Below, one piece after another: positions 26,128 through 33,373 of a stretch of 64,000 nucleotides of DNA; position 1 is the stretch's first letter, and each line of letters starts with the position of its first letter. This DNA is from JACTOJ01 sp032335695. GTDB lineage: Bacteria; Bacillota; Clostridia; Clostridiales; Clostridiaceae. Location: the NCBI RefSeq assembly GCF_032335695.1, contig NZ_JACTOJ010000021.1, positions 1 to 64,000 on the forward strand, written 5' to 3'. Under the pieces are notes generated by a model. The model was not told the DNA's origin. It did not search any database and worked only from the letters and a program-made list of their open reading frames with translations. The translations under genes and the position numbers were made by a program.

Positions 26128-26514
26128 GTGAAGAAAAAAGTATTAGTAATAATGACATCAGTAATATTAATATTAGGTACAGTAACCATAGTATATGCTG
26201 AAGAAAATAACCGGTTAAATGGCGTTAACTTTGTAGAAGGTATGATGTTTAAAAATAATAAGAGTATTAATAATGCTAACTATAATCAAATGATTGAATT
26301 AATGAGAAAAAATGGCTTTAATGATGCCGCTAAAGCTATGAAGAGCAGAAATTATGATGATATGTATAATTTTATGGCAAATCTAACAGATGATCAATTT
26401 AATCAAATGATAAATATAATGAACAATAACGGTTACGGAGATATGGCTACGAGAATGGGTTCTATCGGAAGAAAAGGGATGGCCAGCATACACAATTCAA
26501 TGATGGGAAGATAA
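26128..26514 (+). CDS. Exported Met-rich small protein with internal repeat
   Basis: A 128-residue protein starting at GTG 26128 behind AAAAGGAG. The signal peptide (LVIMTSVILILGTVTIVYA) is cleaved near residue 25. The mature part is Met- and Asn-rich and contains two related segments: NQMIELMRKNGFNDAAKAMK near 51 and NQMINIMNNNGYGDMATRMG near 92. I do not recognise a family. Many surface-exposed Met residues, a signal peptide and promoter sharing with the multicopper oxidase next door point to extracytoplasmic copper binding, but that is inference. Confidence 0.7.
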   Translation: MKKKVLVIMTSVILILGTVTIVYAEENNRLNGVNFVEGMMFKNNKSINNANYNQMIELMRKNGFNDAAKAMKSRNYDDMYNFMANLTDDQFNQMINIMNNNGYGDMATRMGSIGRKGMASIHNSMMGR

Positions 26515-26863
26515 TCTGCAATACAGTAGCAATGAAAAAGGTGAAAGATTATCATAAAAGATATTGTGTTTATCGTAATTCCAAAATAAATTATATAACA
26601 TGCAATAGGAAAATATAATGAGTATTATTTTGAATCAAAATCACTTAATATTTGACTACACTACATGATCCATATTTTTCTACATTTTAGGATGCAAGTT
26701 GATAGGGAAAAGTGAACTTTTAGAAAAATTAAAGAATAATCTTATAGCCTTCAATCATTTTGTTTTATATTAAGGAATAATTATTTCTGTGAATAGTATA
26801 TAAAGAATTTCATCAGTTGATAACTATTTTTTATTAATTAAATTGAAATTTGAATTTTTATAT
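26515..26863. other. Gene-free stretch before the multicopper oxidase gene
   Basis: About 350 bp with stops in all frames and no clear hairpin after the Met-rich gene. The only recognisable element is the promoter starting at 26864. Confidence 0.5.
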
Positions 26864-26896
26864 CTTCATAATTTCTTTATAAAATACAATTATAAT
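26864..26896 (+). promoter_or_regulatory. 11-bp direct-repeat promoter, site 7 (multicopper oxidase)
   Basis: CTTCATAATTT (26864-26874) and CTTTATAAAAT (26875-26885), a 5-nt gap, then a consensus TATAAT (26891-26896). The start codon is 40 nt downstream. Confidence 0.75.
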
Positions 26897-26935
26897 TATT
26901 ATTAAATAATAATTATAATTGTATAGGAGGCTAAA

Positions 26936-28378
26936 ATGATTAAATCAAAGTTTATGTTAATAGGCAGCGGAATAGTCATTGGATTAGCTATGATAGGGTA
27001 TATTAAGTTTATAAATCCAATGTATAAAAATCATGAGATGAACAGTAGTAAAATAGGTTATATGAATAAAGATGCTATAATCAATAGCAGTCTTCCTATT
27101 CCTGAGCTTTTAGAGGATAAGAATCCTGATCCCAATATAGATGATTTTACTTTAGAGCCACAGCGAGGAGTGACATCATTTATAACAGGCACTCAAACTG
27201 AGACTATGGGCTATAATGGAAGCTTTCTTGGTCCGGTAATACGAGTAAATAGTGGAGATAAAGTAAATATTCATGTAAATAATAAATTAGGAGAAGCAAC
27301 AACAGTACACTGGCATGGTCTAGAGATAAACGGGGAAAATGATGGAGGACCAGATCAGGCTATACAGGCAGGAACAACTTGGAATCCTAGTTTTACTATT
27401 AATCAACAGGCAGCGACATTGTGGTATCATCCACATTTTAGTGGAAGTACTGCTACACAGGTATATAACGGATTAGCGGGATTATTCTATGTAGATGATG
27501 AAGTATCAAAGAGTTTGAATATTCCTAAGGATTACGGAGTAAATGATATTCCATTAGTAATTCAGGATAGAAGCTTTAATAAAAATGGAAGCTTCAAATA
27601 TGATACTAATTTTATGGATGGAGCAACTGGAGATAATATCATAGTAAATGGGGCAATAAAACCAAATTTAGATGTGAAAAGAGTTAAGATTAGATTTAGA
27701 ATAGTAAATGGATCTAATTCAAGTAACTTTAATTTAAGACTAGATAATAGAGCTTCTTTTTATCAAATAGCATCTGATGGAGGATTATTAGAAAGTCCAG
27801 TAAACCAAAAAAGTATTTTATTAGCCCCTGGTGAGAGAGCTGAGATAATTATTGATTTTTCTAAATATGATAAAGGAACTAAGTTATCACTTATGAGCGA
27901 TAAATCAGAAATACTAACTTTTTATGTAAATGAAGATGGGAAAGATACAACTGAAATACCCAGCACTTTGACAAGGGTTAATAAGATTTCAGAAGCACAA
28001 GTTACTAAAGTTAGAAATTTCAAACTTCAGGGAATGGGCAACATGGTATCAATAAATGGTGAAAAATTTAATATGAGTAGAATAGATGAAACTATAAAGC
28101 AAGGTGATACTGAAATATGGAATATAACAAGTGAAGGTTCAATGATGCATAATATGGGTCATCCATTTCATATCCATGGTGTACAATTTCAAATACTATC
28201 TAGAGATGGAAAAGAGCCAGATACAGAGGAAAAAGGTTGGAAGGATACAGTCTATATAAAACCAAATGAGAAAGTAAGTATAATTGTTCAGTTTAATAAC
28301 AAAGGGATTTTCATGTATCATTGTCACATATTAGAGCATGAAGAAGCAGGAATGATGGGACAAATTAAAGTAGAGTAG
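26936..28378 (+). CDS. Membrane-anchored multicopper oxidase
   Basis: A 480-residue three-cupredoxin enzyme of the CueO/CotA/SufI group. An N-terminal helix (about 5-25) anchors or exports it. All copper ligands are visible: HWHG near 124, YHPHFSG near 163, HPFHIHG near 408, and HCHILEHEEAGMM near 462 with the Cys and axial Met of the type 1 site. It should oxidise Cu(I), Fe(II), Mn(II) or phenols and reduce O2 to water outside the membrane. GGAGG precedes ATG 26936. No Tat twin-Arg is evident. Its presence in a clostridial locus, under the shared promoter, suggests a response to O2 or copper. Confidence 0.92.
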   Translation: MIKSKFMLIGSGIVIGLAMIGYIKFINPMYKNHEMNSSKIGYMNKDAIINSSLPIPELLEDKNPDPNIDDFTLEPQRGVTSFITGTQTETMGYNGSFLGPVIRVNSGDKVNIHVNNKLGEATTVHWHGLEINGENDGGPDQAIQAGTTWNPSFTINQQAATLWYHPHFSGSTATQVYNGLAGLFYVDDEVSKSLNIPKDYGVNDIPLVIQDRSFNKNGSFKYDTNFMDGATGDNIIVNGAIKPNLDVKRVKIRFRIVNGSNSSNFNLRLDNRASFYQIASDGGLLESPVNQKSILLAPGERAEIIIDFSKYDKGTKLSLMSDKSEILTFYVNEDGKDTTEIPSTLTRVNKISEAQVTKVRNFKLQGMGNMVSINGEKFNMSRIDETIKQGDTEIWNITSEGSMMHNMGHPFHIHGVQFQILSRDGKEPDTEEKGWKDTVYIKPNEKVSIIVQFNNKGIFMYHCHILEHEEAGMMGQIKVE

Positions 28379-28387
28379 TATTTAAGA

Positions 28388-28422
28388 AGATAAGGTTATA
28401 AAAAAGAGACCTTATCTTTTTT
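28388..28422 (+). terminator. Terminator after the multicopper oxidase
   Basis: AGATAAGG pairs with CCTTATCT and is followed by a T-run of six. It begins 10 nt after the stop codon. Confidence 0.8.
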
Positions 28423-28469
28423 ATGCTCAGAAATGCAGATAATTAGCAAACAATTAAAGAAAGTTATAT

Positions 28470-28665
28470 GTAAAGCCTAATGATAAATACGAATTTGTAG
28501 TAAATCAAGAAACTGAAAACATCTAATTCTGTTCAAACGATGTAAAAGGATAAAGCAGCGAAATTCAAATCGTACATGGCATGTCATTTAAATACTCGAT
28601 GCTTCATAATCAATATAAGAGAACTTATAAACTCTTCTTACCAAACCCAATATTGATAATTTATT
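28470..28665 (+). pseudogene. Possible decayed coding remnant, unassigned
   Basis: One frame reads protein-like with two stops: KPNDKYEFVVNQETENI, stop, FCSNDVKG, stop, SSEIQIVHGMSF. There is no start or ribosome site. It could be the end of a decayed cupredoxin or exported protein, or simple coincidence. The rest of the gap to 28688 holds nothing recognisable. Confidence 0.25.
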
Positions 28666-28688
28666 AAAAGTTATATGCTTAGATAAAC

Positions 28689-28721
28689 CTACATAATATC
28701 TTCATAATTATAAATTATAAT
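28689..28721 (+). promoter_or_regulatory. 11-bp direct-repeat promoter, site 8 (CcdA/TlpA operon)
   Basis: CTACATAATAT (28689-28699) and CTTCATAATTA (28700-28710), a 5-nt gap, then consensus TATAAT (28716-28721). Transcription would start near 28728, which excludes the TTG at 28729 as a leadered start. Confidence 0.78.
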
Positions 28722-28758
28722 AAAAATATTGAGATTTATTATCAATGGAGGTGCCAAT

Positions 28759-29526
28759 ATTAGAGAGCTAGTATTAGAGATATATAAATTGCTTAGCATA
28801 TTTAACTCAGAATTAAGTTCGCCTATAATGAGCTATGCAAGGAAAATAAATATTCCAATTTTAACAGCATATTTCATAGGATTGTTAGGGGCCACCGCAC
28901 CATGTCAACTTACAACAAATGTTGGTGCAATAGGATATCTTACAAATAAAGGCTCAGATAAGAAAAAGCTTTTTAGTAGCACTATATGGTATATATGTGG
29001 GAAAGTATTAGTTTTTTTATTATATGGTCTAGTTATCGTAGTATTAAAAATCAATTTCCAGCAGAAGTTTATAATCTTTTTTAGTTTAGCAAGAAAATTG
29101 GCAGGTCCTCTTATTATAATAGTGGGATTGAACATATTAGAGCTTATAAGTTTTAAAATTTCTATAGGCCAAAAGTTAGTTAATAGGCTTGATAGTACTT
29201 CATTAAAATTAAATATTTTTAATCAATCATTTACGCTGGGGGTTTTCTTCTCTTTTGCATTTTGCCCTACTTTGTTCTGGTTATTTTTTGGATTAGTTAT
29301 TCCGTTAAGTCTTAAATCTTCCATGGGTATAATTTTTCCAGCAATATTTGCATTTGGAACATTGACTCCAATGTTCCTTATTATTCTAATAGTAATCCTA
29401 TTTAAGGTGAAAAGCGAAATTGTAATAAAATCTGTTAGAAAAGTAGAGAAATCAGTTAGAACAATAGGTGGTGTAATGCTTGTATTATTGGGTTTGATAG
29501 ATACAGTCATCTATTTTTTTGTTTAG
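28759..29526 (+). CDS. CcdA/DsbD-like membrane thiol-electron carrier (probable ATT start)
   Basis: A protein of about 255 residues with six to seven helices. Two Cys-Pro signatures lie in helices as in CcdA/DsbD: ATAPCQLTTN and AFCPTLFWLF. These proteins carry reducing equivalents from cytoplasmic thioredoxin to the outside. The frame is open from TTG 28729, but transcription starts about there. The only strong ribosome site, GGAGGTG at 28747, points to ATT 28759 at 6-nt spacing; the next in-frame TTG is at 28789. It heads an operon with a standard CcdA and a TlpA/ResA thioredoxin, so two different CcdA-type proteins are made together. Confidence 0.75.
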   Translation: MRELVLEIYKLLSIFNSELSSPIMSYARKINIPILTAYFIGLLGATAPCQLTTNVGAIGYLTNKGSDKKKLFSSTIWYICGKVLVFLLYGLVIVVLKINFQQKFIIFFSLARKLAGPLIIIVGLNILELISFKISIGQKLVNRLDSTSLKLNIFNQSFTLGVFFSFAFCPTLFWLFFGLVIPLSLKSSMGIIFPAIFAFGTLTPMFLIILIVILFKVKSEIVIKSVRKVEKSVRTIGGVMLVLLGLIDTVIYFFV

Positions 29527-29576
29527 CAAACCGATTAAATATAATATTTGAGGCTTTTCAAGAAGGAGGTGAAATT

Positions 29577-30284
29577 TTGAACAATGTATCGTTTATAGTA
29601 GCGTTTTCTGCTGGTTTGCTTTCATTTTTGTCTCCTTGTGTCCTGCCCCTTATTCCCGCATATATAAGTTATTTGACAGAATCGGCCTTGTCTGAAACAG
29701 GGAGTTGTGATAAGAAGAAACGAACTTTAAATAAGGCATTTGGGTTTGTTTTAGGATTTTCTATAATATTCATATTAATGGGGGCCACTGTAACTTTTTT
29801 AGGGAAAGTGCTACTTGTTAATCAGCATTGGTTAAGAAAAGTTGGAGGAGCATTAATATTTTTATTTGGTCTTCATACAATTGGGTTATTTAAGATTAAA
29901 TTATTTTATAGGGAAAAAAGATTTTTTAAGTTTAGCATAACGGCGGATGATTTTAATCCAATAGCCATGGGAATGGCTTTTGCAGGAGGATGGACACCGT
30001 GCGTTGGTCCCATTCTTTCTTCAATATTAATCTACGCTGGTAATATGGATACAGTAAATAAGGGAATACTACTGCTAATTTTTTATTCATTAGGTTTAGC
30101 AATTCCGTTTATACTTTCTGCCATAGCTGTAGAATCACTTACAGTATGCATTAGAAGATACTCAAGATTTATACCTATAGTTTCGATATTTAGTGGTGTT
30201 TTAATATTGATTATGGGAGTTATGGTATTTACGAATAAAATTAATATACTTAGTGGCTATCTAAAATTTTTAAATTTCTACTAA
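29577..30284 (+). CDS. ccdA: CcdA cytochrome c biogenesis / thiol-reduction protein
   Basis: A 235-residue six-helix protein with the CcdA signatures FLSPCVLPLIPAYISYL near residue 17 and GWTPCVGPILSSIL near 140, holding the two redox Cys. It passes electrons from cytoplasmic thioredoxin to an extracytoplasmic thioredoxin-like protein, here probably the TlpA/ResA product of the next gene. Translation starts at TTG 29577 behind AAGGAGGTG. Its stop overlaps an ATG of the next frame. Confidence 0.9.
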   Translation: MNNVSFIVAFSAGLLSFLSPCVLPLIPAYISYLTESALSETGSCDKKKRTLNKAFGFVLGFSIIFILMGATVTFLGKVLLVNQHWLRKVGGALIFLFGLHTIGLFKIKLFYREKRFFKFSITADDFNPIAMGMAFAGGWTPCVGPILSSILIYAGNMDTVNKGILLLIFYSLGLAIPFILSAIAVESLTVCIRRYSRFIPIVSIFSGVLILIMGVMVFTNKINILSGYLKFLNFY

Positions 30285-30298
30285 TGGGGGAAATAAAT

Positions 30299-30901
30299 AT
30301 GAGAAAAGGAATAGCACTAGCAGTAATAGCAATAATTCTTGTGATTGGAGCATTCTATACTGTAAGAGAATATAATAAAGATAATGCTAACAGTTCAACA
30401 TCCTCTTTAAATGGAAGTTCACAGGCACAAGGTAATGCAAATACAGATAATGAAACAGGTTTAATTAATGTAAGTAAAGATGCATTAAAGAAGGCACAAG
30501 ATTTTAAACTTAAAGACTTATATGGAAAAGATATTTCATTGAGTAGTCTTAAAGGTAAAAACGTATTGCTTAATTTTTGGGCAAGTTGGTGCCCGCCCTG
30601 TAAAGCGGAAATGCCTGATATAGAAAAATTGTATCAGGAGACAAAGGGAACAGATGTGGTTATTCTGGCAGTTAACCTTGGAGAAGATAAAGATACTGTA
30701 AAGTTATTTATAGATAAGAACAAATATAATTTTAACATTCTATTGGATACAAGTCAGGAAGTAGGTGCAACTTACAATATAGCAGCTATACCGTCTTGGT
30801 TCTTTATAGATAAGGATGGAAATCTTGTAACCTCACATACTGGAGCCATGAACTTAGCACAAATGAAAAGTTATGTCCAGCTTCTTGAAAATAAAAAATG
30901 A
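30299..30901 (+). CDS. TlpA/ResA-like membrane-anchored thioredoxin
   Basis: A 200-residue protein. An N-terminal helix (ALAVIAIILVIGAFYTV) anchors it, a Ser/Asn-rich linker follows, and then a thioredoxin-fold domain with WASWCPPCKAEMP near residue 97, a cis-Pro in AAIPSWFFID near 162, and a C-terminal helix. The CPPC active site fits a reductase fed by CcdA. ATG 30299 lies 7 nt after GGGGGA; an earlier ATG at 30284 overlaps the ribosome site. The CcdA-TlpA pair supplies reductant for disulfide or copper-site maturation outside the cell. Confidence 0.9.
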   Translation: MRKGIALAVIAIILVIGAFYTVREYNKDNANSSTSSLNGSSQAQGNANTDNETGLINVSKDALKKAQDFKLKDLYGKDISLSSLKGKNVLLNFWASWCPPCKAEMPDIEKLYQETKGTDVVILAVNLGEDKDTVKLFIDKNKYNFNILLDTSQEVGATYNIAAIPSWFFIDKDGNLVTSHTGAMNLAQMKSYVQLLENKK

Positions 30902-30906
30902 TAATT

Positions 30907-30948
30907 GCAGATGAAACCTAAACTTAAAGCTTGGGTTTCATCTGTTTA
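30907..30948 (+). terminator. Terminator of the CcdA/TlpA operon
   Basis: GCAGATGAAACC pairs with GGTTTCATCTGT (one G-T pair) over a 15-nt loop, followed by TTTAT. It starts 6 nt after the stop codon. Confidence 0.8.
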
Positions 30949-31232
30949 TAAGCAGCTTTTTTTGAGATTGAGTGAAAGATTTGAATAGAATACCGCTGTT
31001 TATAACTTTTATAATTTTAAGTTTATACTCTTTTATTGTGAGAGAATTCACTGATGGAACTTTCAGTTAAGATTATCATTAAATGATGGAGATAAGTATA
31101 AATTGAACCTGTAATTAAAACTTTTGTAAAGCAAAGACGCATAGCAATAATAACAGATGAAGTTAAATAGATCATGTCTGACATTTCATTATTAGATAAG
31201 AGTATAAATCATCGCTGAAAAGCAATTCTATT
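30949..31232. other. Gene-free stretch before the small Met/Cys-rich gene
   Basis: Stops occur in all frames. A short protein-like scrap (QRRIAIITDEVK, stop, IMSDISLLDKSI) near 31130-31215 might be decay of an older gene. Nothing else is recognisable before the promoter at 31233. Confidence 0.35.
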
Positions 31233-31265
31233 CTTCATAAAATCTTTATAACAGTACGTTAAAAT
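31233..31265 (+). promoter_or_regulatory. 11-bp direct-repeat promoter, site 9 (small metal-rich membrane protein)
   Basis: CTTCATAAAAT (31233-31243) and CTTTATAACAG (31244-31254), a 5-nt gap, then TAAAAT (31260-31265). The start codon is 50 nt downstream. Confidence 0.72.
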
Positions 31266-31314
31266 ATAAATATAATAGAAAAATTTATTATTTTAATATT
31301 TTGGAGGAGTTAAT

Positions 31315-31611
31315 ATGAGTTGTCACAATACAGGTAATGAAAATAGGTCAAATCATAAGCATGGTTTCAATAAGCATTTACTTCATATGGTTATTTGTTG
31401 TGGTCTACCAATTGTAATATTATTTATGTTACCATTTATAGCAAGTCTAAGCCCTGGTTTTGCAGAAGTACTAAGAAAGATAGCTCCATTCTTGTGCCCA
31501 TTAATGATGATTTTAATGATGCCAATGATGATGAGAGGCAACAAAAAGGAAAGTTGTTGCTCTGATGACAATGAAAAAGAAATTGTTGATATTAAAAAGC
31601 CTATAGAGTAA
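31315..31611 (+). CDS. Small His/Cys/Met-rich membrane protein (DUF2933-like)
   Basis: A 98-residue protein with a His/Asn-rich N-terminus (SCHNTGNENRSNHKHG), a helix with a CC pair (HMVICCGLPIVILFML), a second Met-rich helix (CPLMMILMMPMMMRG) and a C-terminal SCC motif. ATG 31315 is preceded by TTGGAGGAG. It resembles short DUF2933-type proteins found near copper genes. Metal binding at the membrane is likely from composition, but no function is known. Confidence 0.7.
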   Translation: MSCHNTGNENRSNHKHGFNKHLLHMVICCGLPIVILFMLPFIASLSPGFAEVLRKIAPFLCPLMMILMMPMMMRGNKKESCCSDDNEKEIVDIKKPIE

Positions 31612-31689
31612 ATTTACAATATACAAATTTTGAATATAAGAAAGCATACATGGATTATGAATGGAACAGTAAAAAAACATTGAAGCAAA

Positions 31690-31733
31690 ATACCTTCTAA
31701 CGTAGAATTAAAATCACGATAGAAGGTATTTTT
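31690..31733 (+). terminator. Terminator after the small metal-rich protein gene
   Basis: ATACCTTCTA pairs with TAGAAGGTAT over a 20-nt loop and is followed by TTTTT. It may serve the gene at 31315-31611 and lies before the convergent NlpC/P60 gene. Confidence 0.65.
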
Positions 31734-31805
31734 GCATTATTAATCAAGTAGTATAAGCTGTGCCACAGTTTGTTCTGTGTTTCAATTGATTTATACTTGA
31801 GATTT

Positions 31806-33065
31806 TTAATTTAAGATTCTCTTAGCAGTCAAATAATCATATGAATTGTTTAGAGCAGATATTCTTACTACACTTCCGCTATATGGAGCTTCTATGAATG
31901 AATTATTTCCTAAATATATGCCAACGTGGTTAGGATTATCAGGTGTTCCAAAGAAAATTAAGTCTCCAGGTTTAAGGTTATCTCTATTTACGGAAGTTCC
32001 ATCATTTATTTGGTCATAAGTAGTTCTACCTATGTTTATTCCAAAATGAGCATATACATATTGGGTGAAACCGGAACAATCAAAAGCTTGCTTGCCTAAT
32101 AATTTTTCCATGCCCCTTAAATCATGGTCAGTATTTCTATACATGTCTATATCTGCTTGAGTAAAAATTTCACCTTCAGCTCCCCATACATAAGGGTTTC
32201 CTAAGAAATTATAGGCATAGGCTATTATTGCATTTGCTGCAGTGGGTACATTTATTTTAGTATCGCTTGTCTGAACTTTGATCTGGGCATTTTGGACGAG
32301 AGCTAATTCGTTTAGTTGTTTGATTGTATCTTGAACTTGTTTATTTTCAGCGTCTATTTTAGTTTTATAATCACTTATTTGACTCATATAATAAGCTTGT
32401 TTATTTTTAACATCTGATTCTAATTGCTTTAGATTTTTCATATTACTCTGAAGCTCGGTTAATTTACTTACATTGCTTTGTTTAAATGCTATTAGTTCAT
32501 TTTTATCTTTATTTAATGTGTTTTTTGCTTCATTTAGTTTTTCTTTTTTATCTGTAAAATCTTTTATAACCTTTTTATCATAATTAATTATTGAAGCAAT
32601 AGCCTCAGCTTTAGTTAATAAGTCACTGAAATTTTTTGAGGATATTAAAATACTTATATAATTTGAGTATCCTTCTTTATACATAAAACGCATTCTTTTA
32701 TTTAATAATTTTTGTTCATTTTCAATATCAGCTTCAGTTGTATCTACGTTTTTCTGAGTAATCTCAATATCAGCTTCTTTTAGAGATATTTTGTTATTTG
32801 TGTCTGAAATGATTTTATTAAGATCTCCGATTTTGGAATCCAATGAATCAATTTGAATATTGATATTCTTAATATTATTTTCAGCACTTTCTACATTTAA
32901 TTGACTTTGCTGCATATCCTGAGTATTTTTATTTTTTTGATTCTCCAACTGCTTTTTCTGTTGGTTAAGAGAATCCTCAGTTGGAGCAGCCAATACAGTT
33001 GTACCTACTGACATTACTAATGCAACTGTTACTGCAATTTTAATTATATTAGTTGTTAATTTCAT
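31806..33065 (-). CDS. Secreted NlpC/P60 peptidoglycan endopeptidase with coiled-coil region
   Basis: A 419-residue PcsB-like hydrolase. The signal peptide (IIKIAVTVALVMSVGTTVLA) is followed by long Gln/Asn/Lys-rich coiled coils (about 30-255) and an NlpC/P60 domain (about 275-419). The catalytic Cys is in AFDCSGFTQYVYAHFGI and the His in NHVGIYLG, with LKPGDLIFFG between. GCGGAGG precedes the ATG. Transcription would start near 33196, giving a leader of about 130 nt. It shares the regulon promoter, so wall remodelling is linked to the redox genes. The dead fragment at 842-1045 is a relative. Confidence 0.9.
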   Translation of the reverse strand: MKLTTNIIKIAVTVALVMSVGTTVLAAPTEDSLNQQKKQLENQKNKNTQDMQQSQLNVESAENNIKNINIQIDSLDSKIGDLNKIISDTNNKISLKEADIEITQKNVDTTEADIENEQKLLNKRMRFMYKEGYSNYISILISSKNFSDLLTKAEAIASIINYDKKVIKDFTDKKEKLNEAKNTLNKDKNELIAFKQSNVSKLTELQSNMKNLKQLESDVKNKQAYYMSQISDYKTKIDAENKQVQDTIKQLNELALVQNAQIKVQTSDTKINVPTAANAIIAYAYNFLGNPYVWGAEGEIFTQADIDMYRNTDHDLRGMEKLLGKQAFDCSGFTQYVYAHFGINIGRTTYDQINDGTSVNRDNLKPGDLIFFGTPDNPNHVGIYLGNNSFIEAPYSGSVVRISALNNSYDYLTAKRILN

Positions 33066-33205
33066 CTATCCTCCGCAGTTCTTTTTATTATTTATTTAAA
33101 ATGTGTAATATGTGTTATGCAAGTTACTAATCTAATGCACTTTTACATAATAATTTAGAATAAATATAAAGCAATCATACCGAACACCCCCAATAACCAT
33201 AGTTA

Positions 33206-33238
33206 ATTATAATGAAATAATGTGTAAATATTATGAAG
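33206..33238 (-). promoter_or_regulatory. 11-bp direct-repeat promoter, site 10 (NlpC/P60)
   Basis: On the minus strand CTTCATAATAT (33238-33228) and TTACACATTAT (33227-33217), a 5-nt gap, then consensus TATAAT (33211-33206). Confidence 0.72.
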
Positions 33239-33314
33239 ATAAGAACTTAGTTAAAAAAATTAATAACTATTTATAACTAAATATAATTTATAGCGATATA
33301 TAATATAATTATCA

Positions 33315-33362
33315 ATTATAAAAGCAGCCTAAATTCAAACTGAATTATGCTGCTTTTATAAT
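33315..33362 (-). terminator. Terminator of the HMA-TauE-cupredoxin gene
   Basis: A perfect 14-bp stem (ATTATAAAAGCAGC with its complement) has an inner 5-bp stem in the loop. It lies just beyond the stop codon of the minus-strand gene and is T-rich on both sides. Confidence 0.8.
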
Positions 33363-33373
33363 ATTAAGTCTAG

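Noticed and set aside
33066..33205. A riboswitch in the 130-nt leader of the NlpC/P60 gene (a cyclic-di-AMP ydaO element is common before such genes)
   Set aside because: I could not find the conserved ydaO core or a terminator-antiterminator pair; the leader is AT-rich and unstructured to the eye. A covariance-model search would decide.
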